DNA from: Sorex araneus
Lineage: Eukaryota > Chordata > Mammalia > Eulipotyphla > Soricidae
NCBI RefSeq assembly: GCF_027595985.1
Contig: NC_073307.1
Coordinates: 39,879,823-39,943,822, forward strand
DNA: 64,000 nucleotides
Direction of reading: 5' to 3'
The translations under genes and the position numbers were made by a program. This document shows, piece by piece, positions 33,474-44,716 of this stretch (positions are counted from its first letter, which is position 1; every line of letters begins with the position of its first letter). The notes below the pieces were generated by a model. The model searched no databases, had not been told where the DNA came from, and saw nothing but the letters and a program-made list of their open reading frames with translations.

Positions 33474-33898
33474 ATTTGCAGGTGAGGGTTCAGAAAGAAA
33501 ACAAGAAGTAAATTACTCATTGTGACTCCCTTTATCTCTAGGAAAACGGGATTATATCAGAAGGCTTTCTGCAATGTTATTTTTAAAAGCACAGCTGCTT
33601 TTTATGTTTAGAAACGAAAACGAGAGGGCTTGTCTCAAAAGAGACTGGATCATACAGAAGGGGGAAGGGGGTGGCTGGGTGTGGGGGTGGAGGAGCATCT
33701 CGGTGCACCTGACTGACCTTTTGTTCTGGCATCTGGTGTTTGCCGTGAGGGTAGCCCCAGATTGCTGTTCTTGCCTGCCTCCAGCCACATGGCAAGGAGT
33801 CTACTGGCCACATGGACCCCAAACTGCCCAACTGATGAACCAGGTGAAGAGCCCTTCTGAGAAAACTAACATCTGAAATACTGAGCCCAACTTTTTTT

Positions 33899-34057
33899 CG
33901 AGTGACACCTGGCAATGCTCAGGGGTTACTCCTGGCTCTGCACTCAGGAATCACTCCTGGCGGTGCTCAGGGGACCATATGGGATGCTGGGAATCGAACC
34001 CAGGTCAGCTGTGTGCAAGGCAAACACTCTACCCACTGTGCTATCGCTCCAGCCCCA
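33899..34057 (-). repeat. SOR-a SINE with shared target duplication
   Basis: TGGCAATGCTCAGGGGTTACTCC, GGGAATCGAACCCAGGTCAG, CTATCGCTCCAGCCCC. Flanked by TGAGCCCAACTTTTTTT at 33882-33898 and 34058-34074. Confidence 0.94.
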
Positions 34058-34074
34058 TGAGCCCAACTTTTTTT

Positions 34075-34192
34075 TTAATTTATTCTTTTATTGAATCACC
34101 ATGTGGAAAGTTACAAAGCTTTCAGGTTTAAGTCTCAGTTATACAATGCTCAAACACCCATCCCTTCACCAGTGCACATATTTCACCACCAA
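34075..34192 (-). mobile_element. L1 3' end inserted at the same target
   Basis: TTCTTTTATTGAATCACCATG to CAGTGCACATATTTCACCACC; only about 115 bp long. Flanked on the right by GAGCCCAACTTTTTAAT at 34193-34209, a third copy of the target. Confidence 0.88.
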
Positions 34193-34209
34193 GAGCCCAA
34201 CTTTTTAAT

Positions 34210-34375
34210 GAGGTTGTAAGTATGAGTAGTCAGTGTACGTTCCCAGGAGCACTGTCCTTCGGCAATACGAAATGAAGGAGGGAAAGAGAAAAGGAGGGAA
34301 GGTGTGAAAGAAGGGGAAAAAGGAAAGGAAAGAGAAAATGAGGAAAGTTAAGAGAAGCTTCCTAGTGGGTGGTGC
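34210..34375. repeat. Purine-rich (GGAAA)-type tract
   Basis: AGGAGGGAAAGAGAAAAGGAGGG-type low complexity at about 34270-34350. Confidence 0.6.
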
Positions 34376-34377
34376 TT

Positions 34378-34545
34378 CAAAATGGACTCCGAGAGGCCAG
34401 GGAGCTTGTGAAGACTCCCTGGGACATAACTAGGACCTGGGCCACCGTGCATGTGCCCAACCTTGGTTCAATCCCAAGCACCTCGTGTCTCCCCCTCAGC
34501 ATCTTCAGATGTAGCCCAGAGCCCCCAAGCACTTCCAGGATGGCC
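34378..34545 (+). repeat. Possible diverged SOR-a SINE
   Basis: CAACCTTGGTTCAATCCCAAGC (B-box-like) and CCAAGCACTTCCAGGATGGCCC. Confidence 0.5.
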
Positions 34546-34678
34546 CAGGAGACTCTGGTCACGCAGAGTCCGGCAGCCCCACGGTCTCAGCCTCACACTG
34601 ACCTGTCAGCCTGCAAGGTGTAGCACTGTCCAGGGTGTCCCCTGGCTCCCCTGAGCACTGCTTGGCAGACCTAAAAGA

Positions 34679-34832
34679 TGGGGCTGGAGTCACTTGCCTT
34701 GCATGGATTCTAGTTCCATCCCTGGCACTGGAGATCCTCCCCTGAGCCCCGCTGGGGGTGATACTGAGCACAGAGCCATGACTAAGTCCTGAGCACCCCC
34801 AGGAAAGGCACAAAACAAAAGCCAAAAAAACA
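34679..34832 (+). repeat. Diverged SOR-a SINE
   Basis: TGGGGCTGGAGTCACTTGCCTTGC with an internal deletion, TAGTTCCATCCCTGGCAC, GGAAAGGCACAAAACAAAAGCC. Confidence 0.7.
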
Positions 34833-34834
34833 CT

Positions 34835-35360
34835 GGACTCGGAAAACAAAACCTGGGTGAGCTTGTTAAAGAAACTCTGACAACACAGGTCTCCCAAATC
34901 ATGGCAGCTATAAAGGGAATATAATTGTGCTTAACAGAAGCCACCTGCATTCTGAAGTTGCCCTAAATTTAAAGCTTCTGGGAGACTTAATTAAATTTAA
35001 TTAAAACCAGAGCTGCTAAACAGAGATACACTCCCCAATTCCTGAAGAAATTAAGCAGCAATCAGAAGGATTGCCTACCCATGGGTCTCCAGTGCCTGAC
35101 ACCCGAAGTCTAGAAATGAGGCAACACTCGCTTCTCTTTTTCCCTTAGCCAATCACTTTGTCAAACTACCCACCTAAGAGACAAAGGGGAAGAGAAAAAG
35201 GAACAGCTTAGCCTCTCTAGCTTCCCATCCCTAGTGTCCTCAACTTCCAGCCCGCACTGGCATTTCTTCTTATTTGAAAAGATTCCAGAGGCATCTGTCC
35301 CTGTAGTGATGTGCCCAGTTCAATCTGATCAGGAGGAATATCGGTAAATCATGACACCAC
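34835..35360. other. Intergenic, nothing recognised
   Basis: Unique-looking sequence with no ORF of note. Confidence 0.4.
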
Positions 35361-35377
35361 AAAGTATGGCTCATTCT

Positions 35378-35736
35378 ACCTGCTTCATGAGCAGAGAGGA
35401 GAAGGCAGATGGGATAGAGAAGGCACCACTAAGAAAAAGATGGCTGGAGGAATCAGTCGGGATGGGAGATGTGTGCCGAAAGTAGATAATGGACCAAACA
35501 TGATGACCTCTCAGTGTCTGTGCTGCAAGTCATAATGACCCAAAAGGAGAGAGAGAGTATGGGGAATACTGTCTGCCATGGAGGCAGGGGGAGGGTGGGG
35601 AAGGGGGTGTATACTGGGGATATTGGTGGTGGGGAATGTGCACTGGTGGAAAGATGGGTGTTTGATCATTGTGTGATTCTAACCCAAATATGAAAGCTTG
35701 TAACTATCGCACAGTGATTCAATAAAATAAAAAAAA
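35378..35736 (+). mobile_element. 5'-truncated L1 with 17-bp target-site duplication
   Basis: ACCTGCTTCATGAGCAGAGAGG through GATATTGGTGGTGG, GTGATTCAATAAAA and an A tail. AAAGTATGGCTCATTCT is present exactly at 35361-35377 and 35737-35753. Confidence 0.94.
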
Positions 35737-35753
35737 AAAGTATGGCTCATTCT

Positions 35754-36400
35754 GTTCCCAAAGGAGCCTTCTTTACCTATCCTAGTCAGAAGCAGGTATG
35801 GGATGAGGGGTTAAAGAGGTGGCCTCAGCCACAGGCCACGGTAGAAAGTCAGTGACAGCGAACAGGCCATGAGGATTCTCAGGCCCAGTTTGGGGACAGG
35901 GAGAAGTGCCTGATCTATTTTCACAGAGTGGAGCCAGGACAGACTCTCCTGTGTTCAGGACCCACCCAGAGCCTGTCCCAGCATAGATGACAGGATTCTA
36001 ACCCTGAGCTCTCCTTCGGTAACCTGGAGTGGGGTGCCCAACATTGCCTCTAACAAATGCCCAGGAAACGCTGATTCTGCTTGCCTAAAGACCACCTGGG
36101 GTCTGCCTCTTGTCCCAAACACCATCTCAGAGCATTAGAAGATGGTGCCAAGGTTTCGAGAATGATGGGGTGTTAGGAGAATCCAACCCAAAAAGCTGAC
36201 GACGGGGTGGAGAACCCTAAAGCAGTGAGGGTGGGGTGGGGAGGAAGGGGGCAGGAAGTGGTGGGACCCAGAAATCAGCCTGCCCAGGGAAAGCCCTCAG
36301 TGTCAGAGGAGAAGACAAGCCCCACCATGGAGAGGAGAAGAGTGGCATGTGGGCACCTTCCACCAAAAACCACCTGCTAGAATCAGGTCAGGAACAGGAG
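35754..36400. other. Intergenic, nothing recognised
   Basis: Unique-looking sequence with no supported gene. Confidence 0.4.
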
Positions 36401-36402
36401 CC

Positions 36403-36578
36403 TAAGGGCCGGAGAGATCACACAACCGGTAGAGCACTTGCCTTGCACATGGCCAACCTGATTCTATTGTTAGCATCCCATATGTTCCCCTGAGCACCAC
36501 CAGGAGTAAGTTCTGAGTCCAGAGCCAGGGGTAAGGCCTGAGCATCACTGAGTGTGGCCCCAAAACAAACAAACACAA
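36403..36578 (+). repeat. SOR-a SINE
   Basis: AAGGGCCGGAGAGATCACACAACC head, GCACTTGCCTTGCACATGGCC, GAGCACCACCAGGAGTAAG, GAGTGTGGCCCCAAAAC. Confidence 0.9.
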
Positions 36579-36763
36579 AGGAACCTGGAGCTCAAGACGA
36601 TGAAGACTCAGTGGTAGAAGGTTCTGGAAACTAAGGGAAGGATCAGGCCAGAGAAGTGCTTCAGGCCTAGGTGCTTGAAAGTGGCCCCTACCTTCTAGGT
36701 AGATGGGCATAGGCTCCCTCTCTAGGCACTGGGTCTCTATGAGAATCCCCCCTCGGACCCTAT

Positions 36764-36764
<1 letters not shown>

Positions 36765-36800
<36 letters not shown>
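36765..36800. repeat. (CA)n microsatellite
   Basis: About 18 CA units. Confidence 0.96.
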
Positions 36801-36802
<2 letters not shown>

Positions 36803-38555
36803 CCACAAGGAATCTAGGTCTTGACAATTCCCATACAACTAAACAAAGAATCCCAGACTGCACACTTGCCCACAGGGGGCCACAATCTATACCAGTTTAA
36901 TGAGTCTTAAAGCAAAGAACTATAAGGCACTATTGTAAAAACACTTTCAGATTCATTGTCACTTAGCCCTTAAAATAGCCCACATGACCCACCAAAAGAA
37001 GAGTCAAGAGGGGAAACAGGATTCTCAGGATCATGTGAGGCCCCCCATCCCTTCACTGTGTAAAAATGACCTTTCCTGGCCCCAGTACAACACCCTGACC
37101 CCTTTTTTTGTCTTTCAAAAAAGGTAACTAGTGTGACAGGAGAAATCTGGTCTCCCTTGCTTCATTAAGCAAAAACCCGGACCAGCAGATCTCACCAGAA
37201 AATAGTTCATCGCTGTTCTTTGCTCTAACATGGTCCCTCCCTTCCCCAGATGGACTGAGGCGGCTGATTTCCAGTGAACTTCATTTCTCTCTCATTCACT
37301 CCTTAAATACACACTCAGCATACCTTACCTTTTGATGGAATATTGACATGTAAAAAGGTATCTGTGGACACCCTTATTCCAAAGTGCCATGCTAACCTTG
37401 TGTCCTCACTGCATCACTGAAGATAAAGGACAATGGTTTTTTTTCAGACTCACCAGTTAATTCCTGAAAGGCTGCAGTAAGAAATGAGGCACTTCTCAGC
37501 AGAATCTGTAGATTTGTAATTGCAGGACTAGAATAACCCTAGTTCTTCATAGTCCACAGGGTCTTCTCTGCTTCCCAGTACTCTCTTTACTGCGTGGACT
37601 TATTTGTCTTTATTCTTTGAGGTGCTTCTTCTCCTTTTTTTCTATTTCTCATTCTGCAAACTGTAAAAGTCCCTGAAGTGTCTGCTCTGCCACGTATATT
37701 ATAAAACCTTTCAAATTCTTAATAAAACCATTTAAATATGCTTGTCGAACCCCAGAAAATGTAGATAGTCATATTGTGACAAAAGACCCACTCAGCCAGT
37801 GTACCCCACTGCTATCAGGGCTTGGATTGGACTCCTGGCTTATTACATTCTAATCTTTTTAAAAACAAATTTCCTGTTTGAAAACAAGTGAGAAAAACTC
37901 ACATAGCTCAGAAGCATAAGATAAAACCATGTATGCAGAGCGCCAGCCCTATGGATTAGTCCTGAGCAGATGAAGCACAAAGATGGCCTAACTCCAAATT
38001 CCAAACCTGCCACTTGACAGTGTGATCTTGAGTCAGTCCTGTAACCTTCCAAGCTTGCATCCTCACCTTTCCACAAGATCTAGTGACATCACCTCCATCA
38101 CTGCTTATGGAGGGACTGAACAGGGGTGCTCCTGGTAGGCTCCCTTGGCACGGGATGCTGGTCAGTGGTGGACGCAGACAGTAGCTCCGTTTCGGGCATC
38201 CTCTGCCCGAGCAACCTCCAACGTCTTCCTTCATTTCTCCCTACCTTGCCATTTTACTTTGTGCAAAAGGGAAAATATTGGTGAGCAGCCACCTTCCTCT
38301 TCAGGAGATAAATGTTTGTTCGGGTAGCCGTATAGGAACACTGCACGGGTCTGGTTGAGAAGCTGAGCTCCACTGTTCTGTGTCATAAAATAAAAAAGGA
38401 GGCATTTGGAGGTTCTAGAGAGGGCCGCTGAGGGGGGCAGAGGTGAGAGGATCCAGGCTGTTCCCCACTATTCAGTGGTAGGAGTGACCAAGCAGATTTC
38501 ACAAGGCCAGGCCAGGAAAAGCTTGAAGCAAGCCGTCCAGGTTAATCCTTCCATT
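36801..38555. other. Intergenic, no gene seen
   Basis: Mostly unique-looking DNA, no recognised repeat or exon. Confidence 0.4.
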
Positions 38556-38572
38556 AAGAAATGGTCTGAGGC

Positions 38573-38713
38573 CATTGCACATGGTTGACCCGAGTTCCAT
38601 GCCTTGCACTCCATATGGTCCCCTGAGCACCACAGGGATAATTTGCATTAACCACACAGAGCCAGGAGTAAACCCTGAGCATTGCAGGGTGTGACCCCCA
38701 AACGAAACAAACA
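38573..38713 (+). repeat. SOR-a SINE with target-site duplication
   Basis: TCCATATGGTCCCCTGAGCACC and GGGTGTGACCCCCAAACG; the head is truncated. AAATGGTCTGAGGC flanks it exactly at 38559-38572 and 38714-38727. Confidence 0.9.
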
Positions 38714-38727
38714 AAATGGTCTGAGGC

Positions 38728-39900
38728 AGTCTTTCTCCAGGTGGGTGTTACTGCTCCTCGATTCACTGAGATGCCTGGGTGAGCTGGGTGGGAAGGTAGG
38801 GGAGAGAGGCTGCCATTGGGGACACCGTGTTTGTTCATGGAGAGAAGACAGGTAGGTTTGTGTGGGAGAGCAGGACAGAAGAATTTTTCTTCTGAAGGGG
38901 GGGAGGTGAAGTAAAGATGGGAACCTCTGATCTGATACACATAACTGCATTGAGGGTGTATGGTTGGGGACGATTATTCCTGAAAACAAATGCTGTGCCA
39001 GTTCAGGTTGAATACAATGACAAAAGAAGGTAGCAAAAAGAAGGTGAGATGAGAAACTGCTGATTCAATTGACTAGAAAAAAAAAAAACATTAACATCGC
39101 CCCCTCCCCACTATCCCCCCTCCTCACCACCTCCAAGGATATTTGGCATGTAGGGAGGCTCCACTGGGGAAAATCTGGCCTGTTGTAGGCACGCTGGGGT
39201 TTTTCAATGAAAGTCATTGGGGACTCGGGGCTCTGCCCCTGTCAGTCCTTCCAAGGCTGCTGTCATTTTCATTAAGATCGATTTCTTCCTTTTCATCATC
39301 AGCTTTTCATCAGACATCAGCAGAGAGTAAAAGTCTTGGTAAAGTGAGACATTTGATTCCCAGGCGAGGTTGGAAGTTCAATGCTCACAGACCCCTAACA
39401 TCTGTGAACTAGAAACACTCTTGGTAATGACCCAGTGCAAACTCTTGCCAGCCCTGAAAATGATTTGCCGGGTTCTCATGGCAGCAGAAAACGGACCTGA
39501 CTTATTCAGGAAAATGACAACCAGCCTCCTCCTCATCGCCCAGCTGGCCGCTTACAGGCAGAAAAATAGCAGTAAAAAATAATAATGCCCAAGTATATAA
39601 GGTCATTCATCATCTGAGGGAGCTATTACTAGTTGCCTGCCTGTATATGCTCCTGAGTTGAGACATTAATCCATGTCAGCAATGGATAATCTCTTTATCT
39701 CAACTATACCAGCCAACTGTCAGTATGTTATTCTATCAGATAACTTTCCAGTAATAAATCAGTGCTGTCTTAAGAACAAAACACTGAGATGAAGCTCAGT
39801 CTTTGACAAGGAAGCAAAATCAAACATGAAAGTAGTCCATTCAATTAACAGAACTTTTCTAGTTTTTCTTTTCTCTTCAGTGTCTTTAAAGGAAGCAATT
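38728..39900. other. Intergenic, no gene seen
   Basis: Unique-looking; adjoining short frames at 39143-39582 have no domain. AT-rich towards 39900. Confidence 0.4.
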
Positions 39901-39911
39901 AAGAAAATGGA

Positions 39912-40626
39912 GTGCTCTCACAAATGAATTTCAGAACCCAGAGCTCGAGGCAGAGATGTTTCCAGACCTCGAGCTGGGCTGATTTCTCTGGGGCGCCTCA
40001 GACGGGAGCAGGCACCCTCTCTCCTCCTGTCCCAAAGGACCCCCAGCAGCTGATAACCCCCAGAAACCAATGGCCACCACCCTCATGGCCAATCTTTACA
40101 GGCTTATCCTGGGCTCCCCACCCAAGGAATAAATCCGCTAAAAAACCCAAGTATGCGGGACCAGTGACTGAAAATGCCAGGCCTCAAGGGCTCAGGCCGC
40201 TCTCCACAGGCTCAGAGAAACCTGACCCATGAGTGAATCTGCCGTATAATCATCCTAAATTTTAGAAGCTCTGGAGCACAACCTCTCATACTCTACACCA
40301 CTGATGTACCAGTAGCGTAGTACACAATATTTGATAGGGGTAATCTCTTATACAAGGGCTTAATGGCCCCAGGATGAAATACAACATTGTTCACACACTT
40401 TTCTCAAAGGAAACTTTATTGGACCATCTTTAGTGGCTTATTCATAACAAACAATGCAAAATTAATTGTTTTGGTTCTGCTTTGGGGGGCACGGTTTGAG
40501 CATGAGTGGTGGGAAAATTCAAAATAATGGTGGTGGGAAAATGCAATGGTGGTGAGATTGGTGTTTGAAAATTAAATGTAATGAATTACTGTGAAGTTTA
40601 TAAAAATAAAATACATTTTTTAAAAC
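39912..40626 (+). mobile_element. Composite retroelement, complete copy with target-site duplication
   Basis: A GC-rich 5' module (CTCTGGGGCGCCTCAGACGG, GTCCCAAAGGACCCCCAGC, GCCACCACCCTCATGGCC, about 39912-40255) is joined to the AT-rich 3' module (CTGATGTACCAGTAGCGTAG, TCTTATACAAGGGCTTAATGG, a GGTGGTGGGAAAATG block, TTATAAAAATAAAATAC). AAGAAAATGGA at 39901-39911 and 40627-40637 is the apparent target duplication, so the two modules inserted together as one ~715-bp unit. The 106-codon open frame in the 5' module has no recognisable domain. It ends in an AATAAAA/A-rich stretch, compatible with L1-driven mobilisation (inference). Confidence 0.78.
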
Positions 40627-40639
40627 AAGAAAATGGACT

Positions 40640-41735
40640 GTTTTTATCAAAGAATCTAAATACTTATGGTAATCTAATTATTGAATAAGTGATTAAATTC
40701 TCACTGATTTTACGAAATAAAAACACAAGAAACACATTTTTATTAACTTGCTTGGAGAGTTGAAACCTCTGCTATTTTCTCAGTGGCAAAATGATAAAGT
40801 TATAATTCTCTAACAATTCAGTATGTTGGTGAAAAATGAAATAATTTCACTATGAGATATACAAAAATGATAAATATGAGCTAGTGTATGGTATAGAAAT
40901 TGTAGGTAAGAAAAAACATCTTAGATTTGTATAAATTATTCTTTTGCAGTAGTTGTAAGCTTAATTAGATTCAAGAGTAAATTCAACTTAACTAGTACAA
41001 GATTTTATCAGGAAAAAAAATAAAAGGATATTGGTTGGGAAGTGAGAGGCACTCCAGGAAAGACGAGTAGCAGAGATATTATCAAAAAGCACTTTGGAAA
41101 TAGAACTTTATTACAAAAAGAAAGGCGCTCTAAGTATTTAAGCCAGGAGTACATTTTCAAGTCTGCAAAATGAGCAGAAATAGGGGGGTGGGAGGTAAAA
41201 TTTGTCAGAGATGAAGAGAGTCCAAGGATTTAAATCATACCCAGATTCCTCCTACTTCACATTTTGAAAAGTTTCTATAACTCTCAAGTTAAAAAGTAAA
41301 AGTATTGCTGACTCCATAGAAGCTGCTCTCTTTGGAGCCCCATTTGCCTTAATTAAAGCAAATCATACTGTCGTTCTGAGCCTAGACAGAGCTTCATGCT
41401 TAGAGGTTCTTCTCGGAAATGTGCTTCGGTGAAAGCCCGCCTCAGAGCTGAGGACCCCGTTTCTCAGTCTGACTCTGAGGCTATTCGCCCAGCAGACAGC
41501 TCACTCACTTCCCAGAATTTCAGTCATCTGCCGAGAGTCTTTTTGTTGTTGTTTTGTCAGTGTTAAAGAATAGAAACTGATGGTGTGCATGTGGTAAAAA
41601 GCATATTCCTTGTAACAAGTCACAGGGAAATGTTTACACTTGAAAATGCTACTTAAATTAAATCTAAAAAAAAAAAAAAAAGCACTGAACATCTGCTGAA
41701 GAATGATCTAAGTAAGAATACTTCCTAAGAAGTAA
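40640..41735. other. AT-rich intergenic, no gene seen
   Basis: Unique-looking sequence, with an A15 run near 41667. Confidence 0.4.
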
Positions 41736-41739
41736 CAGT

Positions 41740-41890
41740 AGGGGCTAGAGTGACCCAAAGCGCTGGTGCGCCCCCTTTGCATCTTGGCACCCAGGGATTT
41801 GAGCCTCAGAACTACATAGTCCCTGAGCACCAGAAGCAACTCCCAGCACCAAGCACCACTGGGAGTAGCCTCAAAGCAAAACAAAGAAGT
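41740..41890 (+). repeat. Diverged SOR-a SINE
   Basis: GGGGCTAGAGTGACCCAAAGCG head and CCCAGGGATTTGAGCCTCAG, with GAGTAGCCTCAAAGCAAAAC at the end. Confidence 0.65.
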
Positions 41891-41908
41891 AACAAAATAT
41901 TGGATACA

Positions 41909-42075
41909 GGGGGCTGGAGCAATAGTATAGCAGGTAGGCGCTTGCCTTGGACACAGCTGACCAGGGTTCAGGTCAGGCATCCCGTCTGGTCCCCTGAGCC
42001 CTGCCAGGAGTGACCCCGGAGTGCAGAGCCAGGAGCAAGTCCTGCACACAGCCAAGTGTGGCCTAAAACATAATT
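41909..42075 (+). repeat. SOR-a SINE
   Basis: GGGGGCTGGAGCAATAGTATAGC head, CATCCCGTCTGGTCCCCTGAGCC, AAGTGTGGCCTAAAACATAA. Confidence 0.9.
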
Positions 42076-42079
42076 TAAA

Positions 42080-42970
42080 AACTTTTTTTTTTGAAAAGGG
42101 AAAAAAAAAACTGGATTCACTCATTTGATGTACTCAGTCACTTAAAGCTGGTCTTCCTTCCTTACATCAAATGTCCTGGATACAAAGAAATTCATTGGTC
42201 TTGAAAGTTATTACTTGATAATATGTAGCCACCCCCCCACACACACAAACACACATTTCTGTAGTAACTTCCATAATAAACCAAATGGTAAAGAAAAAGT
42301 GTTAACAGTTCATTCCAGTGTGTCAAAATTCACCTCCACAGACCAGTAACATGGAGTATTTTTCAGTCCGACAGAGGAGAAAACAGTGAGGCCTGTTTTC
42401 ATTGAGGACACGGACAGGGAGGTCATCGCTAATCTCCCAACGTGAAATCTAGGGTGACAGATTTCACAGGTCGGGGGTCCTCCCCAGAGACATGGGGCGA
42501 AGGCAGTGAGAGGCTCACTAAACTGAGTCTAGGCTGCCACTGGGCCCCAAGTCCAGCTGAGGAGGCAATCTTATGAACACAGCATCAGCCGCACCCGCCA
42601 GCCCGCTCTCTGAGCTGCCCCTCTGAATGCTGGGCATCTGTTTGTTCCTCCTCCTGGTCTCCGAGCCTGTCCCATTCACACCCCAAAGCCGCCTCCTTTG
42701 AAACCAAGATCTAAATCTCACTGGCACCATGGCTTTGGTTCTTACTCCATGACGCACAGTTACGCTGGGGACTGACCCCCAGTGGCACTGCTCACTTGTG
42801 CATGGTTGTCCCTTTCCAACAGACAGACACCTGCTCTCCTTACCTCACCTTCCCCCGTGTAAGGCCAGCCTTGAGGAAGCTGGGGCACTAGGGGCAGTCC
42901 TAAAGCTGCCTTTTTCCCTTAAGCCCCATCATTTCACACCTACATTTCCATAGGTTTTTGTTCTTGGTGA
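42080..42970. other. Intergenic, no gene seen
   Basis: Unique-looking sequence; contains a short C and CA run at 42230-42255. Confidence 0.4.
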
Positions 42971-42972
42971 GA

Positions 42973-43046
42973 TTTTTTTGGGTGCCAGGATTTGAACCCA
43001 GGGCCTCACACACAAAAGACATGCAGCTCTACAGATAAGCCATTTT
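42973..43046 (-). repeat. Possible tRNA-SINE fragment
   Basis: TTTTTTTGGGTGCCAGGATTTGAACCCAGGGCC is a reversed tRNA-like B box; too short to assign. Confidence 0.4.
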
Positions 43047-43383
43047 AAGATTTAATCTAAGGAAACAATTTTGAAGAAGTGAGCTTTATGGAGTGTTCAG
43101 GGATGTTGATGGCCATGACAGGGAAGACCAGGCTGGTACTTGCATTGCTGATTTGGAAACCAGCGTGAACGGTGGTCCCACTCCCTGGTTGCACCTGGCG
43201 GGGGAGGGGGCAAAGGGCGGACCACTGTGGGCTAGCTGGAGTGAGACTACTGCATGTGGGCGCAGCTGCGGCTGCATGCACGTGGGGAAGACGTGGATTT
43301 TGGATGCGTAATTCTCAGGAATTCATACTTTCAGAAATGGTGAGAGCAAATATAGAGGACACTGCAGAATTGGATTTTCTAAA

Positions 43384-43614
43384 CCAGCAGTCTCCAGCCC
43401 TAAGGCCAAGCGCCCCCAGAAGAGGCCACATTCAGCACTCAGTCTGTCCTGACACGGGTTGTGACACTTTTTGCAAACACTTTTGCAAAGCTAGTTGTTG
43501 CCTTTTTCCGTTTTGTTTTGTTCTTTTTAAGAATATCCTTCTGAGACCACCTGGGGCCTGCAACAACTCAAATATTTACTATCTGATCCTGTACAAGAAC
43601 GTTTGGGGACCCCC
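43384..43614 (+). mobile_element. Possible old hAT-Charlie-like DNA element
   Basis: Starts CAGCAGTCTCCAGCCCTAAG and ends AACGTTTGGGGACCCCCTG, imperfect terminal inverted repeats of the CAGGGGTCCCCAA type; inside is AATATTTACTATCTGATCC, typical of such elements. No clean 8-bp duplication. Confidence 0.5.
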
Positions 43615-43913
43615 TGCCATAGCACCCCATTGTTCTTCACTGAGGAAGCTTGTAACATCAAACAGAGTAAGAAATGCAAGGGGAGGATTCAAGACCTTCT
43701 GTCTGTATTTTCTGGTTTCCTTTTGTGCCTTCTTGCTGTGCCCTTGGAAAACCTCCTGCAGCCAATGCTCCCCCCAACAGGACTCTTTCTACTGCTCCAT
43801 TTTCCCACTGTCCTCTGCAGACTCAAAGGTGATATGACTGAGCTGCTTATAAAACGGGCCCTGAAGACAAAGCACATCCAGGAGAAAATTTAGAATTTTA
43901 GTTGCCTCAAGAT

Positions 43914-44070
43914 TTGTTTTGTTTTGAACCACACATGGCAGTGTTCAGGGATTACTCCCAACTCTGCACTCAGGAATCACTCCTGTCAGGGCTTGGGGAC
44001 CCTATACAGGGTGATGAATAGAACCCAGGTTTGCTGCATGCGAGGAAATGCCCTATAGTCCATGCCTCAA
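43914..44070 (-). repeat. Diverged SOR-a SINE
   Basis: GCAGTGTTCAGGGATTACTCC, CTCAGGAATCACTCCTGTCAGG, ATAGAACCCAGGTTTGCTGC. Confidence 0.85.
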
Positions 44071-44186
44071 CATTTTACCGACTCAGTTTTGCTTTTTTTC
44101 CAGCCAACGTACTACATATATAATATGAATCTAGATTGCCTGTTAGTCTTGGTCTGTCTGCAATTTTTCTATTTTGCCTCCTTAGG

Positions 44187-44432
44187 ACTGGAGCGATAGC
44201 ACAGCAGGTAGGGTATTTGCCTTCCATGCCACCGACCCGGGTACGATTCCTCCGTCCCTCTCGGAGAGCCCAGCGAGGTACCAAGAGTATCCTGCCCGCA
44301 TGGCAGAGCCTGGCAAACTACCCATGGCATATTCGATATGCCAAAAACAGTAACAAGAAGTCTCACAATGGAGACATTATTGGTGCCCACTCGATCAAAT
44401 CGATGAACAACGGGACGACAGTGCTACAGTGG
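44187..44432 (+). repeat. SOR-b SINE
   Basis: GGACTGGAGCGATAGCACAGC head, GGGTACGATTCC B box, exact GGCATATTCGATATGCC, GGGACGACAGTGCTACAGTGG end. Confidence 0.95.
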
Positions 44433-44451
44433 CTTTTAAAAATAGGTTATT

Positions 44452-44716
44452 TGGCATGATACTCTCCATGTCTACCCATTTATAAGCAAATTTCATGACT
44501 TCATCTCTCCTAACAGCTGCATAGTATTCCATTGTCTAGATGAACCAGTTTCTTTAAGCAGTCATCTGTTCTAGGGCACTTGGGTTGCTCCCAGATTCTG
44601 GCTATTGTGAACAGTGCTACAATGAATATATAGGTACAGATGTCATTTCTACTGTGCTTTTTTGTATCCTCGGATATATTCCCAGAAGTGGTATTGTGGG
44701 ATCATATGGAAGCTCA
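44452..44716 (-). mobile_element. Inverted 5' part of a rearranged L1
   Basis: Antisense L1 3' region: GGCATGATACTCTCCATGTC, GCATAGTATTCCATTGTCTAG, TCTGGCTATTGTGAACAGTG, ATTCCCAGAAGTGGTATTGTG. It joins the sense L1 terminus at about 44716. Confidence 0.88.

Noticed and set aside
43172-43837. 221-codon plus-strand open frame, one of the longest in the window
   Set aside because: It spans a probable hAT-like DNA element (43384-43614), has no recognisable domain, and is overlapped by antisense frames; it looks like a chance ORF.
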